The position numbers were made by a program, and so were the translations under genes. Positions 47,701 to 58,218 of a DNA stretch of 64,000 nucleotides are shown here, in pieces. This DNA is from Coniella vitis (taxonomy: Eukaryota > Ascomycota > Sordariomycetes > Diaporthales > Schizoparmaceae): positions 930,001 through 994,000 of the forward strand of contig WUJK01000008.1 in the NCBI GenBank assembly GCA_011317545.1, given 5' to 3'. Below the pieces are notes generated by a model. That model had not been told where the DNA came from, made no database searches, and worked only from the letters and a program-made list of their open reading frames with translations. Each line of letters opens with the position of its first letter. The first letter of the stretch is position 1.

Positions 47701-50700
47701 TTTATAAAACTATTTTAAGGAAAATTCGATAATAGTTTATTAAAGTATAGCTTATATAATTATAAGATTCTATTTAAAGAAGGAGAATAATTAAAGTTCT
47801 TTCCTATCTATAGATTAGATAAAGATAAACTTAAAGTACTTAGAGAATATATCGACGAAAATCTTAAGAAAGGCTATATTAAACCTTTATATTTATTAAT
47901 AGGATATCTAATCCTATTTATACTAAAGAAAAATAGTAAACTATAATTATATATTAACTATCGGTAACTTAACGATATTATAATTAAGAATTAATACCCC
48001 TTACCTCTCTTTAAAGAACTTAGAGATAAACTTAAAGGAGCCTAATAATTTATAGCCCTCGATTTTAAAGAAGGATATATATATATTCGTATTAAACCCG
48101 GAGAAGAATAGAAAATAGCGTTTAGGATATACTACGGATATTTCGAATATCTTATTATACTATTCGGACTTACTAACGCCCCTATATTATTCTAGGAAAT
48201 AATAAACTTTATCTTATACGAATACCTTAATTACTTTATAATCGCTTACTTAAACGATATCCTTATTTATTCGAAGATATTCGAAGAATATTAGAAGTAT
48301 ATTATAATAATCCTATAAATTCTATAAGATAATAAGATTTTAGTAAAACCTACTAAATATAATTAGAATACTTAAGAAGTTAACTACCTCGGATATATTA
48401 TTATACTAGGGTATATATAAATATAGAAAGATAAAGTATAGGTAGTTAGGGATTAGCCTATACCTTAGAACGTTAAAGATATTAAAGCCTTTTTAAGCTA
48501 TACTAACTTCTACTAATAATTTATTAAAAACTATAGTAATATTATAATACTACTTACGGAATTTACGAAAAAGGATATTACCTTCGATTAGAATAAACGG
48601 GTATAAAAAGCCTTTAATATAATTAAGGATATAGTTATATTAGAACTAATCCTAATCGAAGTAGATTAAGATAAAGTTTTTAAGATCGAGATAAATATAT
48701 TAGATTATATATTCGGTAGATAACTCGGATAATAAAACGATAAAGGACGATTACGGATAATTAGTAACTTTAGTAAGAAACTAAATAGATTAGAGCTTAA
48801 TTATAAAACGCCCGATTAGGAACTTATAGTAATAATAGAAGCCTTTAGGGAATAGCGATATTATCTTATCGGTATAAAATAATAAATTCTTATATATACG
48901 GATTATAAGAATCTTTAGGTATTTACCTCGATAAAATAGCTTAATAAACGATAAGTTAGATAGTACGAATTTCTATTAGAATTCGACTTTAAGATTATCT
49001 ACCGTAAAGGTAAAGAAAATAAATAAGCAGATACTCTTAGTAAATAATTAGATTATAAGGACCGTAATAGTAAAGACTAAGATATTATAATAATCTTTAA
49101 GGAAGATTCGGAAGGTAACCTTATTATATTATCTATTATTAAGGAATTTAATATAATATTATATATTAAAGGAGAAATACCTAACCTCGATAGTATAACG
49201 ATATTAGAATAAAACGATTATATTAGAAGTATCTATAGTATACTAGTATATAAATACTAAGGAATTAGAGCAACTTATAAAAGGATCTAACGCTATTAGA
49301 ATCTACTAAACCTTAAGAAACGAGTTATAGATATCGTTAATAACTACGATATATATAAACGGAATAAGATAGAATAATATTATTATAGGCCTATAGGCCT
49401 ACCTATAATATTGCCTTCGCCCGACGTACCTAATAAGTTAACTAGATCTTCTAAAATATATTTAGAAGATTATATACCTTTTGCCTTAACCGCCTAAGCG
49501 AAAGGTTCCGTATATCGGAGACGGCTATAGGAATACTAGTTAATTCCTAGAGCCTTATAGGGGCTAGCCCGTTATATATCTTCTAAATAAAATCCTAAGG
49601 TTATAAGTTCGAGCTACGGAGTGCTAAAAGTCTTAGATACCCCTTTTATATAAACTTCGGCTTATAAAGCAACGTCGCGGGTAAGCTTTAGGGGTCCGAT
49701 ATTATTAAAGGGAGAGAAGGGAGGTAATATTATAAGCCTATAAGCCTACCTATAATATTGCCTTCGCCCGACGTGCCTAATAAGTTAACTAGATCTTCTA
49801 AAACGTATTTAGAAGATTATATACCTTTTACCTTAACCGCTTAAGCGAAAGGTTCCGTATATCGGAGACGGCTATAGGAACGCTAGTTAATTCCTAAAGC
49901 CCTATAAGGGCTAGCCCGTTATAAATATAAACCTTACGGACTATTATAACCTCTACTAATACCTACGACTATTTAGTTATCTATTAGTTTAGACTTTATT
50001 ATTAAGCTACCTCTCTTATAAGAACTCTTAACTTAGGTATAGTACGATAGTATCTTAGTAGTAGTTTATAGACTAAGTAAGTATATATACTTCCTACTAT
50101 ATAAAGAAAGTAGTATTATAGAAGAACTCGTATATATATTCCTCCGTATTATTATCGCTAACTACGGAATACCTTAGGAAATTATATTAGATAGAGATAG
50201 AAAATTTATATTAAAATTCTAGATCTCTCTTACTAAATACCTCGGAACGATATAATATATATCTATAGCATTTTATCCTTAGATAGACGGATAAATAGAA
50301 TATATTAATTAGATTATAGAATAATATCTATAATACTATATTAACTACGAATAAAACGATTAGGTCGAACTTTTACTAATTATATAGTTTACTTATAATA
50401 ATATAGATATAATAAGTATAAGAAAATTACTATTCTTCCTACTCTACGGATATAACCCTATAGTATACTACGAAATACTATTAGGTAGAAACGTAGAAAT
50501 AGTAGATTAATACGTTAGAAGAATTAAGCAATTATACGAAGATACTCGACGTATACTTTAGGACGTTAAAGAATAAATAACGAAATACGCTAATTAGAAA
50601 AGGATTAAGGGATTAATCCTATAAAAGGGAGATAAAGTCTACCTTAACTATAAAAATATTAAAATTACTAAACCTAGCGATAAACTCGATTATAAAAAAC

Positions 50701-51060
50701 TCGGACCTTATAAAATTATATAATAGATTTTACTAGTTAACTATAAACTCGAAATCCTATATATATGTTTATACCTAATCTTCTATATTTTACTTCTAGA
50801 ACTAGTATTAGTAGATATAATACTCTTATATAATATAGATATTATCGAACTAGAATAAGTATAATATAAAGTTAAATAGATCCTCGACTTACGTAAACGT
50901 AGATATAGAAAATAATACTTTATTAAATAGAAAAATTACGATAATTCGGAAAATACTTAGGAACTACTAAAAAACGTATACCTAAACCTTATTAAAGAAT
51001 ATAAAAATAAAAAGCTATTATAACCTCGAATAGAAAAGGTATTATAAGGAATTAAACCCC
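44722..51060 (+). pseudogene. RIP-degraded gag-pol of element A, interrupted by TRIM-1
   Basis: Remnants in order on the plus strand: gag at about 45080-45560; zinc knuckle at about 45730-45780 (YFNYSKIGYFI, Cys turned to Tyr); protease near 47010-47050 (VLLDSGV, then GNFIS); reverse transcriptase at about 47790-48310 with YLNDILIYS in place of YLDDILIYS; RNase H at about 48600-49050; integrase at about 49250-50300, split by TRIM-1; and a chromodomain-like end at about 50860-51010. Element A is therefore also a chromovirus. The YLDD to YLND and Cys to Tyr changes are G-to-A on the coding strand, as RIP produces. Confidence 0.82.
49381..49923 (+). mobile_element. TRIM-1: miniature LTR element (543 bp)
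   Basis: Two 196-bp LTRs (49381-49576 and 49728-49923) enclose only 151 bp, ending in the polypurine tract AAAGGGAGAGAAGGGAGG. The target duplication is AATAT (49376-49380 and 49924-49928); removing the element and one copy restores an uninterrupted integrase frame (IEQYKPYG-like). It is too small to encode anything, so it fits a terminal-repeat retrotransposon in miniature. Confidence 0.88.
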
Positions 51061-51189
51061 GGACCTCTTAGTAAGAAACTAGGAGCTCTAATTATTAAGC
51101 TATAAAACTATTTATATCTTTAATTATAATAGCTACCTATAAGAATAACTAGACCCTTATTAAGGACCCCTAATAATAACTCTAAAAAA

Positions 51190-51560
51190 ATTAGAGTTAC
51201 GAACTACTAATAGTAGAAGGCCTTAAGCCGAAGAAATTAAATATAAATAAATCCGTAAACTCTAGAAAGGTATTAAAGTTTATTACCCTAAAACTACTAA
51301 ACTCCTATAATTCGGTAATAATTTTAGATTCCGCGGAAATAACCGTATTTATACTAGACTCGGCTTCCTGCTCCTCCTAAGTATTAAGCGATTCTAATCC
51401 CGTATTTACTAGCTTTATACTCCTCTTTATTAGAGACTTACGCTAAATATAAAGACGCTTTAAGCGAGAAAGCGCCTCCCCTACCTTATAATAAGCCTTA
51501 TAAAGCTCCTTATATATATTAGCCTCCTATATACGAAGTTTCTTCTCCTCCGATAAAATA
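51190..51560 (-). pseudogene. Antisense reading frame in the 3' part of element A
   Basis: Between the chromodomain and the 3' LTR, one minus-strand frame reads about 110 codons with about four stops, all RIP-type. It gives a charged helical sequence (KLRIQEANIYKELYKAYYKV, GEALSRLKRLYI, KLVNTGLESLNT, INTVISAESKII). The style, a basic helix followed by LESL and an acidic stretch, resembles short proteins often predicted beside ascomycete transposons, but I cannot name it. The frame may extend toward 51900 after a shift or intron. Confidence 0.45.
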
Positions 51561-51933
51561 TAAGAAATTATATAGAGTTAGTATATTAATAAGGAAAATT
51601 ATTATAGCTAGGACTTACGAATATTTATAGGAATACTATTCCTATTATACTATTTTCCTCGCTTTATATATATAGAATAGCGCGAAATACTATCTATTAT
51701 ACGGTATAACTACCCTTTAGAAGTATAGAGAGAATAAGGTATTATCTTAAAACTAAAAGTTTTAATAGAAAGATAAAGACGGTTATATTACTCGGTTTTC
51801 TTTAAATACGATTTCTAAATACCCGTAGATATAACGAATTAGGAAGGTATAATCCGGAGTAAGAATATTAGGTAGGATTATTTATAGAAATACTATAGGT
51901 CTTTAGGGATAAAAACCGATAGAAGGGAGATAA

Positions 51934-52942
51934 TATTATAACCTATAGTTATATAGGTTATAGGAATAAGCTAGTATAATTATATATTAGTAAATCGGAA
52001 CTTTAACGGACCGATAGGGATCTTTTATATAAGAATATAAAGCGGTATAATTAGGGTTAGGGTTAGATTATTTTAATAACTAAGATAATTAAAGCGATAA
52101 TAATCTAAATAATCTAAATAAGCTAACGCTCTTATCGCTCTAGGTAATTTAAGGATCTATACTTACTATAGATAGGAAATAATAGAAGGATATAAGGATA
52201 GGAGTTTATAGCTTAATATTAGATAGTTTCTTTATAATCTTTAGTTATAAATCTAAATATTATTTTATATAATAGGGTAATCCCTCTTAATTACTTATAA
52301 TACTTAATATTACTCGATAATATACGAAGACTTAAAGGTAATACTTCCCTATTATAACGGGCTAGCCCTTATAGGGCTCTAGGAATTAACTAATATTCCT
52401 ATAGCCGTCTCCGATATACGGAACCTTTCGCTTAGGCGGTTAAGGCAAAAGGTATATAATCTTCTAAATACGTTTTAGAAGATCTAGTTAACTTATTAGG
52501 TATATCGGGCGAAGGCAATATTATAGGTAGGCCTATAATATTACCTCCCTTCCTCCTTTAATAACGTCGGACCCCTAAAGCTTACCCGTAACGTTGCTTT
52601 ATAAGCCGAAGTTTATACGGAAGGGGTATCTAAGACTTTTAGTACTCCGTAGCTCGAACTTATAACCTTAGGATTTTATTCAGAAGATATATAACAGGCT
52701 GGCCCCTATAGGGCTCCAGGAATTAACTAGCGTTCCTACGGCCGTCTCCAACGTACGGAACCTTTCGCTTAGGCGGTTAAGGCAAAAGGTACGCAATCTT
52801 CTGAACACGTTTTAGAAGATCTAGTCAACTTATCAGGCACATCGGGCGAAGGCAATGTCACAGGTGGGCCTGTGACACCCACCTGCTAATATACAACTTA
52901 TAGGTACTTCCAGAATCCGGGATTTAGGCAAGGATCATTATA
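51934..52942 (+). repeat. Element A 3' LTR, interrupted by TRIM-2
   Basis: It starts TATTATAACC (from TGTTATGACC) right after AGAAGGGAGATAA. It carries TTAGGGTTAGGGTTAG at 52051-52066. With TRIM-2 and one target copy removed it is 479 bp. RIP damage is heavy at the left and light after about 52690. Confidence 0.9.
52353..52877 (-). mobile_element. TRIM-2: second miniature LTR element (525 bp), inverted
   Basis: Two 188-bp LTRs (52353-52540 and 52690-52877) enclose 149 bp with the reverse polypurine tract TTACCTCCCTTCCTCC next to the left LTR. The target is CCCAC at 52878-52882; the left copy, CCTAT at 52348-52352, is a C-to-T version. It is the same family as TRIM-1. The right LTR is nearly unmutated and shows the true ends: TGTCACAGG and CCTGTGACA form a perfect 9-bp hairpin at the terminus. 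Confidence 0.88.
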
Positions 52943-52947
52943 TAGTA

Positions 52948-53762
52948 TTTGGGCTGGTTTGGAGCCAAATTCGGCTTAGCGCGGCCGGTGAAGAAGGAAG
53001 CAATAGAGCGAACCAATCAGAATCACAGGCCAAATTAATAAGTACATACATAGTATTATGTATAGAGCCGGAGGCGGGGGTTGACCAATCATGAGATAGG
53101 CTAGGCGTTATGAGGATATACACATAAATGACCATAACATGTAAAGCTGAAGGATTGAGGGCATGTTATCTGATTTCAGGGTTCACGGTAAGCGCAGTAT
53201 TTGCGGAGTGTTACTCAACTACTATGTAGTCTTCTCGTGTGATTATTCGACTAGGCTCATTGATATACGAGCCGATCAATGACATTCCGCCACAGCATCG
53301 CTCTTCCACAAAAGTATGCGTAGTTGCCGTAATACTACAGTACGTGTACATAGTATATACATGGTAACACGGTATAATATACCAAGATCCATCATATACC
53401 CCATCGATGCGACGAAAAATAAGCCCAACAGTTGCATTCGGCTGTGCTGTGGGTGCTGCTGTTGGTGGGCAAAAGGACCCTGTATATGCAGGCTCAGCAA
53501 GTCCAGTGGACCAACTTATGGAGCTCATTCCTGGAACCATATTGCACCGGCTTGGTTGTTGGAAGAGCTGGTCGGCATCACCAACACGCGCTGTTGTTCG
53601 TCGGGGTTATTGTTCCTTCTTCCTTTCCCCCCTGTCTAACATCCAGTTGATAGGCAACCCTGGCTCCCAGGGGCTTCAACCGTCGAGTCTCTGAGTGCTT
53701 GTCTCTTGCTTACAGACAACCACAGACTCACTACGTTGGCAGCAGATTTGCTCCTCTCAACC
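52948..53762. other. Right part of the split host intergenic region
   Basis: About 815 bp before the SDR reductase start. It contains CCAATCA boxes near 53033 and 53084 and TACATAGTATTATGTATA near 53047. A 95-codon frame at 53407-53694 has no recognisable feature and probably overlaps the promoter and 5' UTR. Confidence 0.5.
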
Positions 53763-54916
53763 ATGGCGGCAACAATTCTCATCACCGGAGCCAACGGCCT
53801 CATTGGCTTCCGCATCCTCCACGACGCCCTTGCTGGCGGCCATAACGTGCACTTCACAGTCCGCTCAGAAGCAAAAGCAAGCCAAGTCACCTCGAATGCA
53901 GCCATCACGAAGCTGAGCCTCAACGAAGGCCAACTCAAGTCCTTTGTTGTCCCAGACCTCACCGCTGCAGGTGCCTTTGACGCCGCTCTTACGGGTGCCA
54001 CACACATTATCCATGCCGCCTCGCCGGTTCCCATGCCGACCTTTGACCCCGTCACAGAGGTGTACGAGCCCACCCTCAACATAGCAGCCAGCCTCTTGCA
54101 GTCGGCGTTGCGATACCCAGACATCAAGCGTGTGGTGGTCACGTCGTCCATTGTGGCCAACACGGGCCTCGTCCCCGGTCCGCAGACCGTGTCGGCCTCT
54201 ACACGCAGCACGCCCCCGAGCCCTGTCCCGCAGAAGTTTGACAGCTCGATGGAAGGCTATGTCATGGCCAAGATTGTCCAGATCCACAACACGGACGTCT
54301 TTGTCAAGACGCACAACCCGCACTTTACCATCTCGTATGTGATGCCAGGGTACACGTTCGGCCGCAACGAGTTGGTTCGCGATGCCGCCATGATGTCGAC
54401 GCAGAACAGTTCCAACAACTTCTTGGTAATGTGTATGACAGGTACGTTTGCTTTTTCTTTTTCTTTTTCACTGGTTCGGAAAGTGGGCTCTTTTTTTTAT
54501 GACGACGACGGTAAAAGTACAAAAAAAGAAAAAAAAAAAGAAAGAAAGAAAAAAGCCATGTGCTGACAAAAAGACCATCAGGCGTCGAGCTCCCCTTTCC
54601 CATCCACGACGTTGCAGCGCACATTGAAGATGTCTCTGCCACACACCTGCGGGTGGCCTTGGAGGAGAAATGCGTGGGCCAGGACTATGGCGTTGTCACC
54701 AAGGTGGACTATTCGACAGTCTTTGACATAGTCACCAAGGCGTTCCCCAAGGCCGTCGAAGAAGGCGTCTTCAAGAAGGGCGCCCTCTCTCCGCTACCCG
54801 TCGAGTACGATGCCGTCGAGACGGCCGAGCTGCTGGGAGGGCTCAAGAGCTTCGAGAGTGCTGTTGTCGATGTTGCTGCGCAGTATCTTGAGTTAGTGGG
54901 CAAGGAGAAGGCCTGA
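53763..54916 (+). CDS. NAD(P)-dependent extended SDR reductase (dihydroflavonol-4-reductase-like)
   Basis: Extended short-chain dehydrogenase. Exons 53763-54441 and 54582-54916; intron 54442-54581 (GTACGT...ATCAG) is A-rich; 337 residues. The Rossmann motif TGANGLIGFRI is at residues 8-18, VVTSSIVAN carries the active-site Ser region, and Tyr166-xxx-Lys170 (EGYVMAK) is the catalytic pair. The family reduces ketones or aldehydes of small molecules such as dihydroflavonols, methylglyoxal and polyketide intermediates; the substrate here is unknown. There is no signal peptide. In the pre-insertion genome it was the divergent neighbour of the FAD oxidase, which makes a shared pathway possible. The ATG at 53763 is directly followed by the nucleotide-binding strand, so the start is secure. 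Confidence 0.9.
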
Positions 54917-55387
54917 GATTGTCACCCAGATAAGGCGTTGGGTAGCCAAGGGACAAAGGTGATACCCAGAGGTCTTACCGGTGACAATTGGCATGTCTCA
55001 GCGTTTGGAAAAGGAGGCACTTATAACTCTCGGATGCATTGCTGCAGGTATAGTTAGCGGACATGGGCATGATTGATGTCCCGAGCGGCCGGATAGCACA
55101 TCATTATGAACTTGATCAATGCTATGTGTTTGCAATGGTCATGCTGAATTGTGTATGCGATTTTGCATATGGAAAGCATCAATTGACACCAGAAGGATTC
55201 AAGCCAAGTCGAGATGCGCTTGTAATATCAGTAAGTCTACTAGGTTGATATTGTTAATTCCTTAGGCAAAGCCCCTGATTCGCTCATAAGTATACGTCTA
55301 TCGACTGACAGAGGCTGTTGAGTCGGGGTTCCAGCTCATGGCCATGAAGAAGAACTGGTGCTGTTTACGCTGTTATTAGGCGCCCAA
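54917..55387. other. 3' region of the SDR reductase gene
   Basis: 470 bp up to the MITE. Only one 61-codon frame without protein-like character is present; nothing is annotated. Confidence 0.4.
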
Positions 55388-55389
55388 TA

Positions 55390-55866
55390 CGGAGGTCTGC
55401 AGTGCTCACTATCCTATATTTCATTTCTGATTTAAATTTTATCCAAATTCATCAAAATTTTCACTAAATCAAATTCGTACACTACTAGTATATAGCCTCT
55501 CCTTTCAGCACCGTCGGGAGCGCCCAAAAACACAGAATTTTTCTCACTCTCTCTTTTCACTCTCTCTTTTCACTCTTTCTTTTCACTCTTTCTTTTTACT
55601 CTTTTCTTTTCTCTTTTTTTTTCTATTCTATACTATAAAAAGTAGAAGAAAAAAGAGAAGAAAAAAAGAGAAGAAAAAAAGAGTAAAAAAAAAAAGAGTA
55701 AAAAAAAGAATAAAAAAAAAAGAGTAAAAAAAAGAGTAAAAAAAAGAGAGTAAAAAGGCTAGATATACTAATAGTATATTTACTAAATAGATAGTATATA
55801 TAGCTGTAATTCCTGAAAAATTAAATTAGAAATGAAATATGGGATAGTGAGCACTGCAGACCTCCG
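55390..55866. mobile_element. Fold-back MITE with TA target duplication (477 bp)
   Basis: Terminal inverted repeats of about 45-50 bp begin CGGAGGTCTGCAGTGCTCAC and are flanked by TA at 55388-55389 and 55867-55868, as in Tc1/mariner or pogo-type elements. Few mismatches occur between the arms, and those noticed are of the C/T kind. Inside, a pyrimidine-rich arm (about 55536-55622, repeated CTTTTCACTCT) faces a purine-rich arm (about 55640-55760, repeated AAAAAAGAGTA), so almost the whole element can fold into one hairpin centred near 55628. It has no coding capacity. Confidence 0.88.
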
Positions 55867-55868
55867 TA

Positions 55869-56633
55869 GCCCAACTCCTGACTGCAAGGGAGGTTCCACT
55901 GCGCATAATCGAGTAATGTTTCTCAGCCATCCGCCTGGCGGCAAGACAGACTGTTATTTTCAACTTGTAGAGTTTGTAGGTGCTGAGGTGTCTCTTGTCA
56001 AGTGAGTAACAGAGGACGAAGAGAGTGCGCTGAACCAAATTCAGTGTTTTGAGTATTTCGAGCATTGGCTGCTGTCAATCATCATTCGATGTCTATCCCG
56101 AGATCGTGTCTACTGCTGCTCTGTCAAAGACATTCCGCCCAAGGTTTGGCAAGTTCTGCCGCCATGTGCGCGGGGACTCGTTTAGATAAAAAAAAATAAA
56201 AAGAAATTCTGTCCGGCGGCTGGCGACAGGTCAGAAAACACGCCACATGGGTTTGCATAAGATCAATGTAATGATTCGCTTTCAATTGAGATTCAATGTG
56301 GAGCATAAATATAGGCTTCCCAGCTTGCATATTAGCGCGCCAGCCATGGAATGTCTTCAGCGTCGCTGACGATGATGCGATGCACCTTTCAGCTTCAGTC
56401 CTTCTTCATTGCGAGATGCTCCGGGGCTGATATAACCAAAACACAAGTAGCTATAGATGAAGTACCTCTGTATATCCGTTCTCGTCCACCTCTTAATATT
56501 AAGTGAAGCCTTGTCAGAATCGGCCTATCGCCTCCTCGTCCCCCGGTATCAATTGCATACTTAGCGAGGTTACAAAGCTGTTTAAAGTTCTCTCAAGATC
56601 GAAGAACTTCAATATCTGAGTCTTGGTGAGAAT
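55869..56633. other. Intergenic region upstream of the hydrolase-like gene
   Basis: 765 bp. Short ORFs only; no gene is supported. It should include the promoter of the gene starting at 56634. Confidence 0.4.
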
Positions 56634-57891
56634 ATGCAGCGCAAACTATTCAATCCGAGGCAATGGAAGAAGAAGAAGACGACAAACAAGCCTGGGCCAG
56701 TTCTGCCTCACAATGACGGCCTCCTGCTCCGGAGAGATGCAAATGCTCAGCATGAATCAATCCAGGAGTAAGTTCAATTTCCGAAGAACAGGATGACTGC
56801 TTATTCTTCGGGTAGTATTCTGTCCCAGGTCTGGCTACTAATGTGTCGTCGTGGGCAAGTGTTGTGTTTGTGCCGGACGCTGCTCAGTCTTCTGAGGAGA
56901 CCTGGAAAATGGGACCGTCGTTTTGGCCGGACGAGTTACCAGATAAATTCCGTATATACACATTTGACTATGAGTTGGGATGCACCAATCTCAAAGGTTT
57001 ACTTCGAAGTGAAGGGGTCAAGGATATTGCCACGCGATTACTTCTCGACCTACAAAGCCTGACAGCTGAACTGGCTGAAGGTTCCCGTGGACCCATTTTC
57101 GTGGCCCATGGCTATGGCGGCTTAATTTGTGAACAGGTATGTGGTTCTCTTGCCCACAGAGGGCTCGTTGTTTCCCTGCAGAGAGCTGACTCGATTGTGT
57201 ATACAACAGGCTTATCTCCTCAGCAATGAGCTCAAAGGCGAACGAGTCGAAATGGAGGGCCTCATCCTGTTTGGAACACCCCATGGACGCGCTGGGCTCG
57301 CACAATGGGCTCTGATTGCAGCCAAAAAGCTGCAAATTCGTTGCGCAGACACACCTAGCAAGCAAGACTGGTCAGGAGAGCTTCAGACAAACCTGGATCA
57401 AATCGCAGACATGCAAAGGACGTTCCGAATGCTCGATCCAGGGCTCAGGCTGTCCATCTATTATACCCTGGTGCCAAGAACGAAGAAGAACCTCGTCAGT
57501 ACCCCGTATTCCCTTCTACAGTAGGGGGACATCCTCACATTGGGCTTGTGTGTGTTGACTGTACAACTGTCAGCGAATCTCTCCTGACTGGGCCACGCTC
57601 CCTGGTGCAGACGTCACACCGATCTACGCTCATCATTACCAAATGACCCAGTTCGAAACCAAAGAGTGCCTAGAATTCAAGAAGCTGGTTTCATTGCTCG
57701 ATGGCAAACTGTCCTACCGTATCACACTGCCGGCTCTAAAAAGAATGTGGGAGACATCACGCCAAGGGCCCCCCGAATGCGTAGATGCTCACCAAGAGCC
57801 AACTGCGCAGCCGGCTTCAAAACTAGTCGAGGTTTTAGAACCGCAGATCCAGAGTACGCCGGATGACGTTTCAACTCCTGGCTTGGTATGA
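56634..57891 (+). CDS. Alpha/beta-hydrolase-like protein lacking the nucleophile Ser (predicted pseudoenzyme)
   Basis: Resembles the serine-esterase domain often found at the N-terminus of fungal NLR-type proteins. Preferred exons are 56634-56767, 56860-57136, 57210-57494 and 57574-57891, giving 337 residues. Domain landmarks: VVFVPDAAQ where active relatives have VFVHG; FRIYTFDYE; VAHGYGGLICEQAYLLSNEL across intron 2, where relatives have GHS(x)GG; and LILFGTPHG. The nucleophile position is therefore Gly (codon GGC, one change from the Ser codon AGC). A late His candidate lies in PIYAHHYQMTQF. Introns 2 and 3 are clear. Intron 1 is less certain: an ATG at 56713 with acceptor CCCAG before 56829 also keeps frame. 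The C-terminus may continue past 57891 if GTATGA there is a donor. No NACHT domain follows before the retroelement. Confidence 0.7.
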
Positions 57892-58218
57892 CCCTCGGTT
57901 TTGGGCATCCGAGCGGATTCAAGGTCGACGCGCAGCTCGCGAGATACACAATCAAGCAATAGAAGTGAGTAGTGTCTCATGCTTGAATTCGTTCCTCGAT
58001 CGGTATTGCTGGCTTTGATTTCACATGTATGTGAACGAACATCAGACCACAGCATATTGTTGAAATCCTTTGATCAATAACAAGCAAGAAAGGGATTTGG
58101 TCCATGAAGTCCTTCTTGTTGGACATGGAAATGCAATCAACCATAATCTCGGTATTTAGAAAGATTGTAATTCACAGATCCACTGACGCACCGGTTGGAA
58201 TGCATAATTCTAGAATTG
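57892..58218. other. Host sequence between the hydrolase-like gene and element B
   Basis: 327 bp of host DNA of normal composition, ending AATTG (58214-58218), the left copy of the expected 5-bp target duplication of element B. No gene is seen. Confidence 0.5.

Larger units (their letters stand above)
35351..52942 (+). mobile_element. Outer Ty3/gypsy LTR retrotransposon A with four nested insertions
   Basis: The whole AT-rich block is one insertion into host DNA, flanked by TAGTA at 35346-35350 and 52943-52947. The LTR starts TGTTATGACC and ends TCATTATA (RIP-changed from a CA end). The 5' LTR survives as 35351-35597, 37223-37363 and 44631-44721, and the 3' LTR as 51934-52942 minus TRIM-2. 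After removing insertions and duplicated targets each LTR is 479 bp. The pristine element would be about 7.6 kb. Orientation is plus because the purine-rich AGAAGGGAGATAA precedes the 3' LTR. CpA and TpG are almost absent and no ORF survives, the mark of RIP. Confidence 0.92.

Noticed and set aside
35351..52942. Reading the AT-rich block as a centromere-like isochore or one giant element
   Set aside because: Paired LTRs and five separate target duplications explain it fully as nested elements.
53407..53694. 95-codon frame before the SDR reductase
   Set aside because: No recognisable feature; it overlaps the expected promoter and 5' UTR.
54442..54581. A-rich stretch AAAAAAAGAAAGAAAG as a retroposon poly(A) tail
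   Set aside because: It lies inside a normal GT-AG intron of the SDR reductase, with no target duplication.
55063..55248. 61-codon frame downstream of the SDR reductase
   Set aside because: Short, no motif, in a 3' region.
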